Positions 1 through 5,982 of a DNA stretch of 9,962 bases are shown one piece after another. The translations under genes were made by a program, and so were the position numbers. Position 1 is the first letter of the stretch, and every line of letters starts with the position of its first letter. A model generated the notes under the pieces. That model did no database searches. It was not told the DNA's origin and worked only from the letters and a program-made list of their open reading frames with translations. The stretch covers positions 1 to 9,962 of the forward strand of contig JALTAS010000155.1 of NCBI GenBank assembly GCA_027058925.1, read 5' to 3'. Source of the stretch: Persephonella sp. GTDB taxonomy: Bacteria; Aquificota; Aquificia; Aquificales; Hydrogenothermaceae.

Positions 1-256
1 TCCTTTACCTCCTGACACAGCATTTTTAGACCCATCAAAATATGATGTATATTTTGCGATGTATCACGATCAAGGGCTGATACCTCTGAAGATGATATGC
101 TTCAGAAAAGCCGTTAACATAACACTTGGTCTGCCTTTTATAAGAACTTCTCCAGACCATGGGACTGGATTTGATATCGCAGGAAAAGGGGTTGCAGACC
201 CATCATCATTTATTGAGGCTGTAAAAACAGCTGTATCTTTAATCAGACAATATTAA
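1..256 (+). CDS. pdxA: 4-hydroxythreonine-4-phosphate dehydrogenase PdxA, C-terminal part (5' end outside window)
   Basis: PdxA oxidises 4-phosphooxy-L-threonine in the DXP-dependent pathway to pyridoxine 5'-phosphate (vitamin B6); it is a cytoplasmic, metal-dependent dimer. The reading frame is already open at base 2 and shows only the last 84 residues of a protein usually near 320-330 residues. The visible part starts with a [12 protein letters not shown] segment, then AMYHDQG, whose His is a metal ligand in the family, then [18 protein letters not shown], the conserved stretch that contacts substrate and cofactor, and ends with the usual C-terminal helix. The first in-frame ATG at 59 lies inside the conserved AMYHDQG motif and is therefore not a start. 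This is the only plus-strand gene in the window. Its TAA at 254-256 lies inside the 3' end of the convergent minus-strand gene. No intrinsic terminator is visible after it. Identity is firm. Confidence 0.95.
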   Translation, partial: PLPPDTAFLDPSKYDVYFAMYHDQGLIPLKMICFRKAVNITLGLPFIRTSPDHGTGFDIAGKGVADPSSFIEAVKTAVSLIRQY

Positions 257-1409
257 CTTCTTCAAACCATGCGAATGCTTTAAGCTGGGCGCTCATTACA
301 TCATTTAAGGTCAGGCCTAACTGCTTTATTGTATCTGTTATGTCTGCTATTTTTCCCTCTTCTGTTTTTTCAACTATATTAAGCAGTCTTCCCAGAACAC
401 CCTCTTTTTTTACTATAGCGTTGACGATTTCTTCATCAAGGTTCAGCTCTCTGACAAGATCTTCAGGTTTAACACCTAAAAGCTTATCAACAAGAGATAA
501 AATACCGACTAAAAATGCCTTTTCAACATCCTCATCAGGAAGGTTCAGTTCCCTGGCAAGTATTTCCATAGTTTTTCCCCTTTCAGCAGAAACTTCAAGA
601 AGGGTCTCTGCATAAGCCTCGTCTCCTCCTGATCTATAAAGAAAAAGTAAAAGCCACTGGAGAAGGTTTCTCTGACCAAGAATAGAGATTGCATGTCTGA
701 TTGATGTTATCTTGTTTCTGAAACTGAAAGCTGCAGAATTTACATATTTGAGGAGGCTTATACTAAGATCTGGATTTCTTTTAATGATCTCCTCTATTTC
801 CTTTGGATTAAAAGACTCCCTGACCTTTGTAAAAAGCTCCATAATAATAAGTTTTGATGGATCTATCTTTTTTTCAACAACTGTTGATGGTTTAAATATA
901 AAGTCCCCCTTAAAATACCTGAAGCCTTCGTCAAGAAAAGTTTTGTAATCTTCAGACGAAATTAGATCTGTTATAACAACCTTTTCCTTTAATGGATAGA
1001 TCTGGGAATTTATTTTGGATGCTCTGACAAACAGATAGTCTGCAACATCCTTGACAGCTTTAAAACCCTCAGAATAATTAAATGCAAATCTAAATCCGAT
1101 CTTTTTCAGCTCTTTTATTATCTCAATATCATGCTCATTGATCCGTTCAGTATCTATCAGAAATATGATCTTACTTTCCGGAAGATAATCAATTATGTCA
1201 TGTTTTAGAACTTCAGGATCTACCTTTAAGAAAACAGGATAACTTCCAGCTATCTTTTCAATGTTCACATTAACAAGGAGATCAGCCAGTGTGTTTACGG
1301 AAACAGGCCTATCTTCCTGATCCTTGATCGTTAGATAATATCCGTATATCTTCTGATGGTAATCCAGAATAGGAACCTTTGTTATGTAAAAATCGCCTTT
1401 TAAAGGCAT
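243..1409 (-). CDS. Degenerate EAL domain plus HDOD domain signalling protein (YuxH-like)
   Basis: A cytoplasmic protein of 388 residues with a two-part layout: residues about 1-180 resemble an EAL (cyclic-di-GMP phosphodiesterase) fold, and residues about 183-388 an HDOD domain ([17 protein letters not shown] at about 212-228, then [19 protein letters not shown] at about 234-252). The EAL part lacks catalytic residues: the position of the family's GYELL reads GYYLT (Glu replaced by Tyr25), the DDFG-like turn reads FNYSEG, and only a [10 protein letters not shown] stretch recalls the C-terminal QGYYFSKP motif. I infer a non-catalytic scaffold or regulator; its ligand and partner are unknown. 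Start choice: a GTG at 1415 gives two more residues, but the GAGGAG ribosome site directly abuts it, whereas ATG at 1409 has a 5-base spacer and lies just past the ymdB stop. It is last in the probable amt-ymdB operon, and its 3' end overlaps pdxA. The domain call is good; the function is unknown. Confidence 0.82.
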   Translation of the reverse strand: MPLKGDFYITKVPILDYHQKIYGYYLTIKDQEDRPVSVNTLADLLVNVNIEKIAGSYPVFLKVDPEVLKHDIIDYLPESKIIFLIDTERINEHDIEIIKELKKIGFRFAFNYSEGFKAVKDVADYLFVRASKINSQIYPLKEKVVITDLISSEDYKTFLDEGFRYFKGDFIFKPSTVVEKKIDPSKLIIMELFTKVRESFNPKEIEEIIKRNPDLSISLLKYVNSAAFSFRNKITSIRHAISILGQRNLLQWLLLFLYRSGGDEAYAETLLEVSAERGKTMEILARELNLPDEDVEKAFLVGILSLVDKLLGVKPEDLVRELNLDEEIVNAIVKKEGVLGRLLNIVEKTEEGKIADITDTIKQLGLTLNDVMSAQLKAFAWFEEVNIV

Positions 1410-1411
1410 CT

Positions 1412-2185
1412 TCACTCCTCTTCTAACTTTATTCTTTTAATATTTGTTTCCTGTTCACTTTTTTCAACATAAAAAGCCTGAAATATCATCTTCCCTTTTG
1501 CAACCTCATATTTTACAGGCATTCCTGCAATAAATTTCTGAATCGGTTCTTCAATCTTCATTCCTATAACAGAATACTTAGCTCCTGTAAGTCCAACATC
1601 TGTTATATAAGCTGTACCATTCGGAAGAATCATTTCATCTGCTGTTGCAACATGTGAATGTGTTCCAAAAACAATGTCTGCTCTTCCATCCACATAAAAA
1701 CCAAAAGCTGTTTTTTCTGATGTTGCCTCAGCATGAAAATCAACAATTATATAATCAGCTGTTTCTTTTACATCTTCGTATATCTGGTCAAACTTTCTAA
1801 AAGGGCAGTCAAGGGGAACACCCATAAATGCCCTTCCCATCAGGTTTATCACAGCTATTTTCTTTCCTTCTTTTTCATAAATCCCATATCCTCTTCCAAC
1901 AGCCTGCGGAGGATAGTTGGCAGGTCTTAAAAGTCTGCTTTCCTTGTCTATAAATTCTGCAACCTCTTTTTTGTCAAATATGTGGTTTCCTGAAGTGATA
2001 ACATCTATTCCAAGTGAAATCAGTTCATCAAAAACTTTTTTTGTTATTCCAAAGCCACCTGCAGCGTTTTCACCGTTTAGTATAATAAAGTCCGGTTTAT
2101 AAAAATCTTTAACCTGGGGGAGAAACCTCTTAAGAGCATTTCTCCCTGTCCTTCCTATAATATCTCCTATACATAAAAATCTCAT
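1412..2185 (-). CDS. ymdB: YmdB-family metallophosphoesterase (probable 2',3'-cyclic-nucleotide 2'-phosphodiesterase)
   Basis: A soluble 257-residue protein, close to the usual family length of about 255-265. The dinuclear metal-site motifs appear in order: GDIIGRTG (Asp8), LNGENAAGG (Asn38/Glu39), SGNHIFD (Asn67/His68), DFHAEATSEK (His151) and FGTHSHVATAD (His176, His178). These are the ligands expected for the YmdB/TIGR00282 group, whose characterised members hydrolyse cyclic nucleotides; Bacillus YmdB affects biofilm and motility decisions. The substrate here is inferred. The ATG at 2185 is preceded by AAGGGG five bases upstream. It starts 9 bases after the amt stop and ends against the EAL/HDOD gene, so the three genes are probably co-transcribed. 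In Bacillus the gene follows rny (RNase Y); here amt and a terminator lie between the two. All metal ligands seem intact. Confidence 0.88.
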   Translation of the reverse strand: MRFLCIGDIIGRTGRNALKRFLPQVKDFYKPDFIILNGENAAGGFGITKKVFDELISLGIDVITSGNHIFDKKEVAEFIDKESRLLRPANYPPQAVGRGYGIYEKEGKKIAVINLMGRAFMGVPLDCPFRKFDQIYEDVKETADYIIVDFHAEATSEKTAFGFYVDGRADIVFGTHSHVATADEMILPNGTAYITDVGLTGAKYSVIGMKIEEPIQKFIAGMPVKYEVAKGKMIFQAFYVEKSEQETNIKRIKLEEE

Positions 2186-2194
2186 TAAAGCCCC

Positions 2195-3421
2195 TTAAAA
2201 CTTAATTGGCTCATTCATCAATCTCTCTCCGTGTACCTTCTCATCAAGACCCTCTATCTCTTCATCCTTTGATACTCTAAGACCGACCACAGCATCAACT
2301 ATCTTGAATATCAAAAATGTTAAAACTATCGTATAAATACCAACACCGATTATTCCTATTATTTGTGGGAGAATCTGGGTGAAGCTACCTGATATAATTC
2401 CGGCAATCTTTCCAATTTCTGGTTTTGCAAACACAGCAAGAAGCAGTGCTCCAAGCATTCCACCAACACCGTGAACTCCAAAAACATCAAGAGAATCGTC
2501 ATAACCAAATCTGTTTTTAACATAAACAACAGCCACAAAACATATTAACCCCCCAAGAACTCCTATTATTATTCCACCAACTATATCCACAAATCCCGAA
2601 GCTGGAGTTATTGTTGCCAGTCCGGCTATTATTCCTGTGAACATTCCAAGAGATGTTGGTTTTTTGAAAAGTATCCATTCTGCGAACATCCATGTCAGAC
2701 CCCCCATAAATGCTGCAATCGTTGTTACAAATGCAGCAGAAACAGCAACCTGATTTATACCTAATGCTGATCCACCGTTAAAACCAAACCATCCAAACCA
2801 TAAAAGACCTGTTCCTATCGCAACAAGTGCAAGATTTGCAGGAAGCATTATAGGTTCTTTTCTTTTTCCAAGCAAAAGGGCTCCGACAAGAGCACCAAGC
2901 CCAGAAGTTTCATGGACAACAAGCCCTCCTGCAAAATCAACAGTTCCCAGGTTGGAAAGCCATCCACCACCCCATATCCAGTGGGCTACTGGAAAGTAAA
3001 CAAATGTCCCCCAAAGGACTGCAACCAATATCCAGGCTGAAAACTTCATTCTTTCTATAAAAGCACCTGCCATAAGAGCTACAGTAATAGCTGCAAATGT
3101 CATCTGAAAAAATATAAAAAGGTAGTGATAAAGGTTATCAGATGGAGGAGCTGGATCTGTCAGGTTTATACCCAGTAGAAGAAAATACTCAAGACTTCCT
3201 ATAACTCCACCGGTATCTGAACCAAATGAAAGTGAGTATCCGTATATTATCCAAATTAGGCTAACAATACCAAAGGCTGAAAATACCATCATAATTGTGT
3301 TCAAAACACTTCTTGTTCTTGTTAGACCCCCATAAAAAATAGCAAGTCCCGGGATTGACATCAAAAGTACAAGGGCTGTTGAGACAAGAATCCAGACATT
3401 ATCAGCAGGATTGATATTCAT
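2195..3421 (-). CDS. amt: Ammonium transporter, Amt/MEP/Rh family
   Basis: An inner-membrane trimeric channel for ammonium/ammonia uptake, 408 residues, with about eleven hydrophobic segments and no cleavable signal peptide evident. Family landmarks include FYGGLTRTRSVLN (about 29-41), FFQMTFA (about 104-110, covering the two Phe gate positions), HWIWGGGW (Trp of the periplasmic ammonium site), DFAGGLVVH (Asp162, first pore His170), WFGWFGFNGGSA (about 208-219) and FGVHGVGGMLGAL (second pore His317). The C-terminal tail GLDEKVHGE carries the conserved motif through which Amt trimers are coupled and PII proteins act. The ATG at 3421 has a strong AGGAGG site upstream. It is the first gene of a probable operon with ymdB and the EAL/HDOD gene. 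No glnK or other PII gene is next to it, and I see no sigma-54 type promoter ahead of it. A substrate wider than ammonium is possible but not indicated. Confidence 0.96.
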   Translation of the reverse strand: MNINPADNVWILVSTALVLLMSIPGLAIFYGGLTRTRSVLNTIMMVFSAFGIVSLIWIIYGYSLSFGSDTGGVIGSLEYFLLLGINLTDPAPPSDNLYHYLFIFFQMTFAAITVALMAGAFIERMKFSAWILVAVLWGTFVYFPVAHWIWGGGWLSNLGTVDFAGGLVVHETSGLGALVGALLLGKRKEPIMLPANLALVAIGTGLLWFGWFGFNGGSALGINQVAVSAAFVTTIAAFMGGLTWMFAEWILFKKPTSLGMFTGIIAGLATITPASGFVDIVGGIIIGVLGGLICFVAVVYVKNRFGYDDSLDVFGVHGVGGMLGALLLAVFAKPEIGKIAGIISGSFTQILPQIIGIIGVGIYTIVLTFLIFKIVDAVVGLRVSKDEEIEGLDEKVHGERLMNEPIKF

Positions 3422-3490
3422 TGATAGAGCCTCCTCCTAACCTTATTTTTCAATCAGATAATTATAATTCAAAAAGAAGAAGCTTTTCAT
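3422..3490 (-). promoter_or_regulatory. Probable amt promoter and leader
   Basis: This AT-rich gap lies between the rny terminator and amt. Read on the minus strand it has a perfect TATAAT at 3461-3466, about 40 bases ahead of the amt start, followed by a short leader and an AGGAGG ribosome site near 3432-3437. The matching -35 position is weak (TGAAAA at a 17-base spacing). No GG-N10-GC sigma-54 signature is visible. The box is seen; its use as a promoter is inferred. Confidence 0.5.
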
Positions 3491-3515
3491 AAAAAAAATG
3501 GGGGAAATACCCCCA
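3491..3515 (-). terminator. Intrinsic terminator of the rny transcript
   Basis: Read on the minus strand, starting one base after the rny stop codon, a six-pair stem TGGGGG/CCCCCA (3515-3510 with 3504-3499) encloses a five-base loop and is followed directly by eight T residues (3498-3491). This is a textbook rho-independent terminator. It separates the upstream translation/ssrS/rny block from the amt unit. The opposite strand lacks a T tract, so it acts in one direction. Confidence 0.9.
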
Positions 3516-3516
3516 A

Positions 3517-5178
3517 TTATTTGGCAAGTTCAACAAATCTTGACTCTCTTATTGTTGTGACTTTTATCTGTCCTGGAAATTCAACTTCTTTTTCTATCCT
3601 TTTTGCGATCTCTTTAGTCAGAAGATATGCTTCCTCATCTGACAATTTCTCTGCATTTACTATTATTCTGACCTCTCTCCCTGCCTGTATAGCAAAGGAT
3701 TTTTCAACATTTTCAAATGAGTTAACAATAGATTCTATTTTCTCAAGTCTGTTTATGTAAGACTGGAGGGCTTCTCTTCTTGCTCCCGGTCTTGCGGCAG
3801 AAAGTGCGTCTGCAGCCGCAACAAGAACAGCTTCAGGGTATCTTGCAGGCTCATCATTATGGTGGTAAAGGATGGCATTTATAACAACATCTGGTTCACC
3901 GTATCTTTTTGCAAGCTCTGCTCCTACTTTTGAATGTGATCCCCCTACTTCGTGGGATATGGACTTTCCTATATCATGCATCAATCCACCTCTTCTTGCG
4001 GCTTTCTCGTCAAGACCAAGCTCTGCAGCCATCATACCTGCAAGATAAGCAACCTCTTTGGTATGTAGAAGAACATTCTGTGTATATGAAGTCCTGTAGT
4101 AGAGCTTGCCTATGTAATAGTAAAGCTCAGGATGAACATCTGTAAAACCAAGCTCAAGACATGTCTCTTCCCCAAGTTTTCTTACTTTTGTTTCCATCTC
4201 TTCTTTGACTTTTGTAACAACCTCTTCTATTCTTCCTGGATGTATTCTTCCATCAGCTATTAATCTCTCAAGTGACTCTTTTGCTATCTCTCTTCTTAAC
4301 GGATCAAATGATGAGATCGTAACAATATCCGGAGTGTCGTCTATTATCAGATCAACACCTGTCTCCATCTCAAATGCTCTTATATTTCTTCCCTCTCTCC
4401 CTATTATCCTTCCTTTCAGATCATTACTTGGAAGATCTACAACAGATATTGTGTAGGATGTTGTTATCTCAGGTGAAAGTCTCTGTATCGCCGTAACAAG
4501 ATTCCAGTTTGCTTTCTTCTCAGCCTCTTTTCTTGAAGCTTCCTCTATTTCCTTCATCAGTTTTGCCGCCTCAAGTTTTGCCTCTTCTCTTACCCTTTTC
4601 ATAAGCTCTTCTTTGGCTTCCTCTTTTGTCATTGATGCTATTCTCTGTATCTCAAGCATGTACTGTTCTTCTGCAGCTTTTAGCTTCTGTTCTTTTTCCT
4701 CTATCTCTTTCTGTATCTGTTTTATCTCTTCCTCAAGTTTTTTTATTTCTTCCCATTTTTTATCAAGCTCCTCTTCCCTGTGTTCAATCCTTGCTATCCT
4801 TTTTTCAAGCTGGGCTTCTCTTGTCATCAGTGTCTTTTCAAGGTTCTGGAGATCCTCCCTTTCCCTTTTTAGCTCTTCCTCAAGCTGTTTTTTTCTTTTT
4901 AGAACCTCTTTCTCAATAATAATCTCCTGCTCTTTTTTAAGCTGAAGGGCCTCATTTTCAATTTCTCTTGCTTTTATTCTTGCTTCTTTTTCAGCTTCTC
5001 TTATGATCTGCTCAGCCTTTTTTTCTGCTTCTTTTTGTATTCTTTCTTTTTCTGAGATTATTTTTTCAACTTCGGCTTCCTTTTCTTTCAGGGCTTTTCC
5101 TACCGTTGCCCTGCAAACAGCAAAACCAGCTGCTCCACCAACAGCAAGAGCTGAAACTCCTACCACTACTTCTATCAT
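3517..5178 (-). CDS. rny: Ribonuclease Y (Rny), membrane-anchored endoribonuclease
   Basis: RNase Y starts bulk mRNA decay by endonucleolytic cleavage and sits at the cell membrane. The 553 residues show the family order: an N-terminal membrane anchor with a Gly/Ala-rich hydrophobic run (about 3-22), a long charged coiled coil (about 28-225), a KH RNA-binding domain with its GXXG loop as IIGREGRNI (258-266), and an HD domain with LHTKE (His372), RRGGLMHDIGKS (His401/Asp402) and YHHND (about 438-442). It is somewhat longer than the roughly 520 residues of Bacillus RNase Y, with the extra length apparently in the coiled coil. The ATG at 5178 overlaps the stop of the upstream cyclo-ligase gene as ATGA, with GGAGG about eight bases upstream, which points to coupled translation. 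The gene ends at a strong terminator. The call is very secure. Confidence 0.97.
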   Translation of the reverse strand: MIEVVVGVSALAVGGAAGFAVCRATVGKALKEKEAEVEKIISEKERIQKEAEKKAEQIIREAEKEARIKAREIENEALQLKKEQEIIIEKEVLKRKKQLEEELKREREDLQNLEKTLMTREAQLEKRIARIEHREEELDKKWEEIKKLEEEIKQIQKEIEEKEQKLKAAEEQYMLEIQRIASMTKEEAKEELMKRVREEAKLEAAKLMKEIEEASRKEAEKKANWNLVTAIQRLSPEITTSYTISVVDLPSNDLKGRIIGREGRNIRAFEMETGVDLIIDDTPDIVTISSFDPLRREIAKESLERLIADGRIHPGRIEEVVTKVKEEMETKVRKLGEETCLELGFTDVHPELYYYIGKLYYRTSYTQNVLLHTKEVAYLAGMMAAELGLDEKAARRGGLMHDIGKSISHEVGGSHSKVGAELAKRYGEPDVVINAILYHHNDEPARYPEAVLVAAADALSAARPGARREALQSYINRLEKIESIVNSFENVEKSFAIQAGREVRIIVNAEKLSDEEAYLLTKEIAKRIEKEVEFPGQIKVTTIRESRFVELAK

Positions 5179-5732
5179 CTTTCATCATCCTCCTTTACCT
5201 TAATTAGTCTGGTAGGGGTAATTATCAGATCAACAGGAATATCGTGCTGTTCACTGGGAAGTTTTTCAACAATCTGAAAGTCGTAAGCAACCCCTACCTT
5301 TAAAGCTTTTGTTTTTCTCAAAAACCTGTCGTAGTAACCTTTACCGTAGCCTAATCTGTGTCCCTCCAGATCAAACGCAACAGCAGGAACAACAACAATA
5401 TCTATATCCTCAGGAAAACCTCCCTTTCCTTCAGGTTCCATTATCCCTGCATAACCTTTTTTTAGGGCTGACAGGTCTTTGATCTTTACAGGAATTAAAT
5501 CATTACCTACAACTTTTGGGAGAAAAAGATTGAAATTTTTTGATCTGAGAAGCTCTTTTATTATAAATCTTGTATCTACCTCATTTTTATGAGGATAGTA
5601 AAGAAGTATATTTCTTGCCTTCTTCAGCTGAGGAAGGCTCAAAAATCTTTCTGCTATCTTCTTAGAATCTTCCTCTGCCCTTACATGCTTTATTCTTCTT
5701 GTTAAGATTTTCTGCCTGACGCTATTTTTCAA
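5175..5732 (-). CDS. fau (ygfA): 5-formyltetrahydrofolate cyclo-ligase (5,10-methenyl-THF synthetase)
   Basis: This cytoplasmic enzyme converts 5-formyl-THF to 5,10-methenyl-THF using ATP, returning the inhibitory storage folate to the one-carbon pool. It has 185 residues, the usual size. The N-terminal basic helix (VRQKILTRRIKHV) is followed by LLYYPHKNEVDT (about 43-54), a VVVPAVAFDLEGHRLGYGKG region and the signature GYGKGYYDRFL at 128-138 that binds phosphate. The start is TTG at 5730-5732, supported by a strong GGGAGG site (5738-5743) with a five-base spacer; no better-placed ATG is available near the conserved N-terminus. It lies directly after the putative 6S RNA gene, an arrangement known from Proteobacteria where ssrS and ygfA are co-transcribed, and it overlaps rny by four bases. 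Confidence 0.94.
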   Translation of the reverse strand: MKNSVRQKILTRRIKHVRAEEDSKKIAERFLSLPQLKKARNILLYYPHKNEVDTRFIIKELLRSKNFNLFLPKVVGNDLIPVKIKDLSALKKGYAGIMEPEGKGGFPEDIDIVVVPAVAFDLEGHRLGYGKGYYDRFLRKTKALKVGVAYDFQIVEKLPSEQHDIPVDLIITPTRLIKVKEDDER

Positions 5733-5737
5733 TCTGA

Positions 5738-5743
5738 CCTCCC
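5738..5743 (-). promoter_or_regulatory. Strong ribosome binding site that decides the TTG start of fau
   Basis: Minus-strand GGGAGG lies five bases ahead of the TTG at 5730-5732. It makes this rare start codon convincing. The site begins only two bases after the small hairpin at 5746-5759, so that hairpin or the RNA upstream could influence ribosome access (inference). Confidence 0.75.
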
Positions 5744-5745
5744 TT

Positions 5746-5759
5746 CACGGAAGGCCGTG
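5746..5759 (-). promoter_or_regulatory. Small hairpin between the 6S RNA and the fau ribosome site
   Basis: Five perfect pairs CACGG/CCGTG close a CCTT loop on the minus strand, immediately before the fau ribosome site. There is no T tract, so it is not an intrinsic terminator. It could mark the 3' boundary or a processing point of the 6S transcript, or modulate fau translation. The structure is seen; the role is inferred. Confidence 0.4.
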
Positions 5760-5760
5760 C

Positions 5761-5930
5761 GGTAAAACCCCGCGGAGGGCCGACGGGATGATGAGTCCCT
5801 TTCTGGACCCAGATAAAAGGTGGGTGTCCGCACCGTGTTCCCTCAGGATACACGGAATATAGGACTCCCTCTTCAGTAGCTATAGCCCAGAAACTACCGT
5901 CACATCCCTATCGAGCCCCGCAGGAAACCT
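5761..5930 (-). ncRNA. ssrS: Probable 6S RNA (RNA polymerase-binding regulator)
   Basis: 6S RNA mimics an open promoter and sequesters housekeeping RNA polymerase. Read on the minus strand, this non-coding stretch folds into a long closing stem: 5929-5927 with 5763-5761, CCTGCGG (5924-5918) with CCGCGGG (5775-5769), GGC (5917-5915) with GCC (5780-5778), then GGGATG (5908-5903) with CATCCC (5790-5785). Inside are a large asymmetric open region, a stem GAGTCC/GGACTC (5867-5862 with 5798-5793) and an apical hairpin CCGTGT/ACACGG (5855-5850 with 5838-5833). The segment GCGGACACCCACCTT (5831-5817) resembles the 3' bubble strand of known 6S RNAs as I recall them. The length of about 170 nt and the position directly ahead of fau/ygfA also fit. 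I see no RNase P, tmRNA or SRP RNA signature. Ends are approximate; identity is not proven without a covariance search. Confidence 0.7.
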
Positions 5931-5966
5931 ATTCTTTTTATACGATTTTATTTTAATAAACATTTT
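5931..5966 (-). promoter_or_regulatory. Probable promoter of the 6S RNA / fau / rny transcript
   Basis: Between the pheT stop and the RNA is a very AT-rich stretch containing TATAAA at 5937-5942 on the minus strand. This is 6-8 bases ahead of the first base of the predicted closing stem (about 5930), a suitable -10 distance. A clear -35 hexamer is not visible, which makes the call tentative. I find no intrinsic terminator between pheT (stop at 5983) and this site, so read-through from pheT may also supply the RNA. Confidence 0.5.
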
Positions 5967-5982
5967 TACCGCTTTAGCCTTC

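Noticed and set aside
218..231. GCTGT/ACAGC hairpin with a four-base loop near the pdxA / EAL-HDOD junction, as a terminator for either gene
   Set aside because: It lies inside the pdxA coding sequence, the stem is only five pairs, and neither strand has a T tract after it.
4613..4945. Open frames on the plus strand (Ser/Phe/Cys-rich) opposite RNase Y
   Set aside because: They are antisense shadows of the Lys/Glu-rich coiled coil of rny, with no ribosome sites or recognisable protein features.
5733..5760. Folate (THF) riboswitch controlling fau
   Set aside because: The space left between the 6S structure and the start codon is too short, and the conserved THF aptamer elements are not recognisable.
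5783..5808. Plus-strand GATGATGAGTCCC resembling a hammerhead ribozyme core
   Set aside because: The exact CUGAUGA and GAAA core pairings are not both present, and the same bases are explained by the minus-strand 6S stems.
5761..5930. RNase P RNA, tmRNA or SRP RNA as identity of the non-coding RNA
   Set aside because: It is too short for RNase P RNA or tmRNA, and their conserved blocks, the tRNA-like end of tmRNA and the SRP GGAA-type apical loop motif are not seen.
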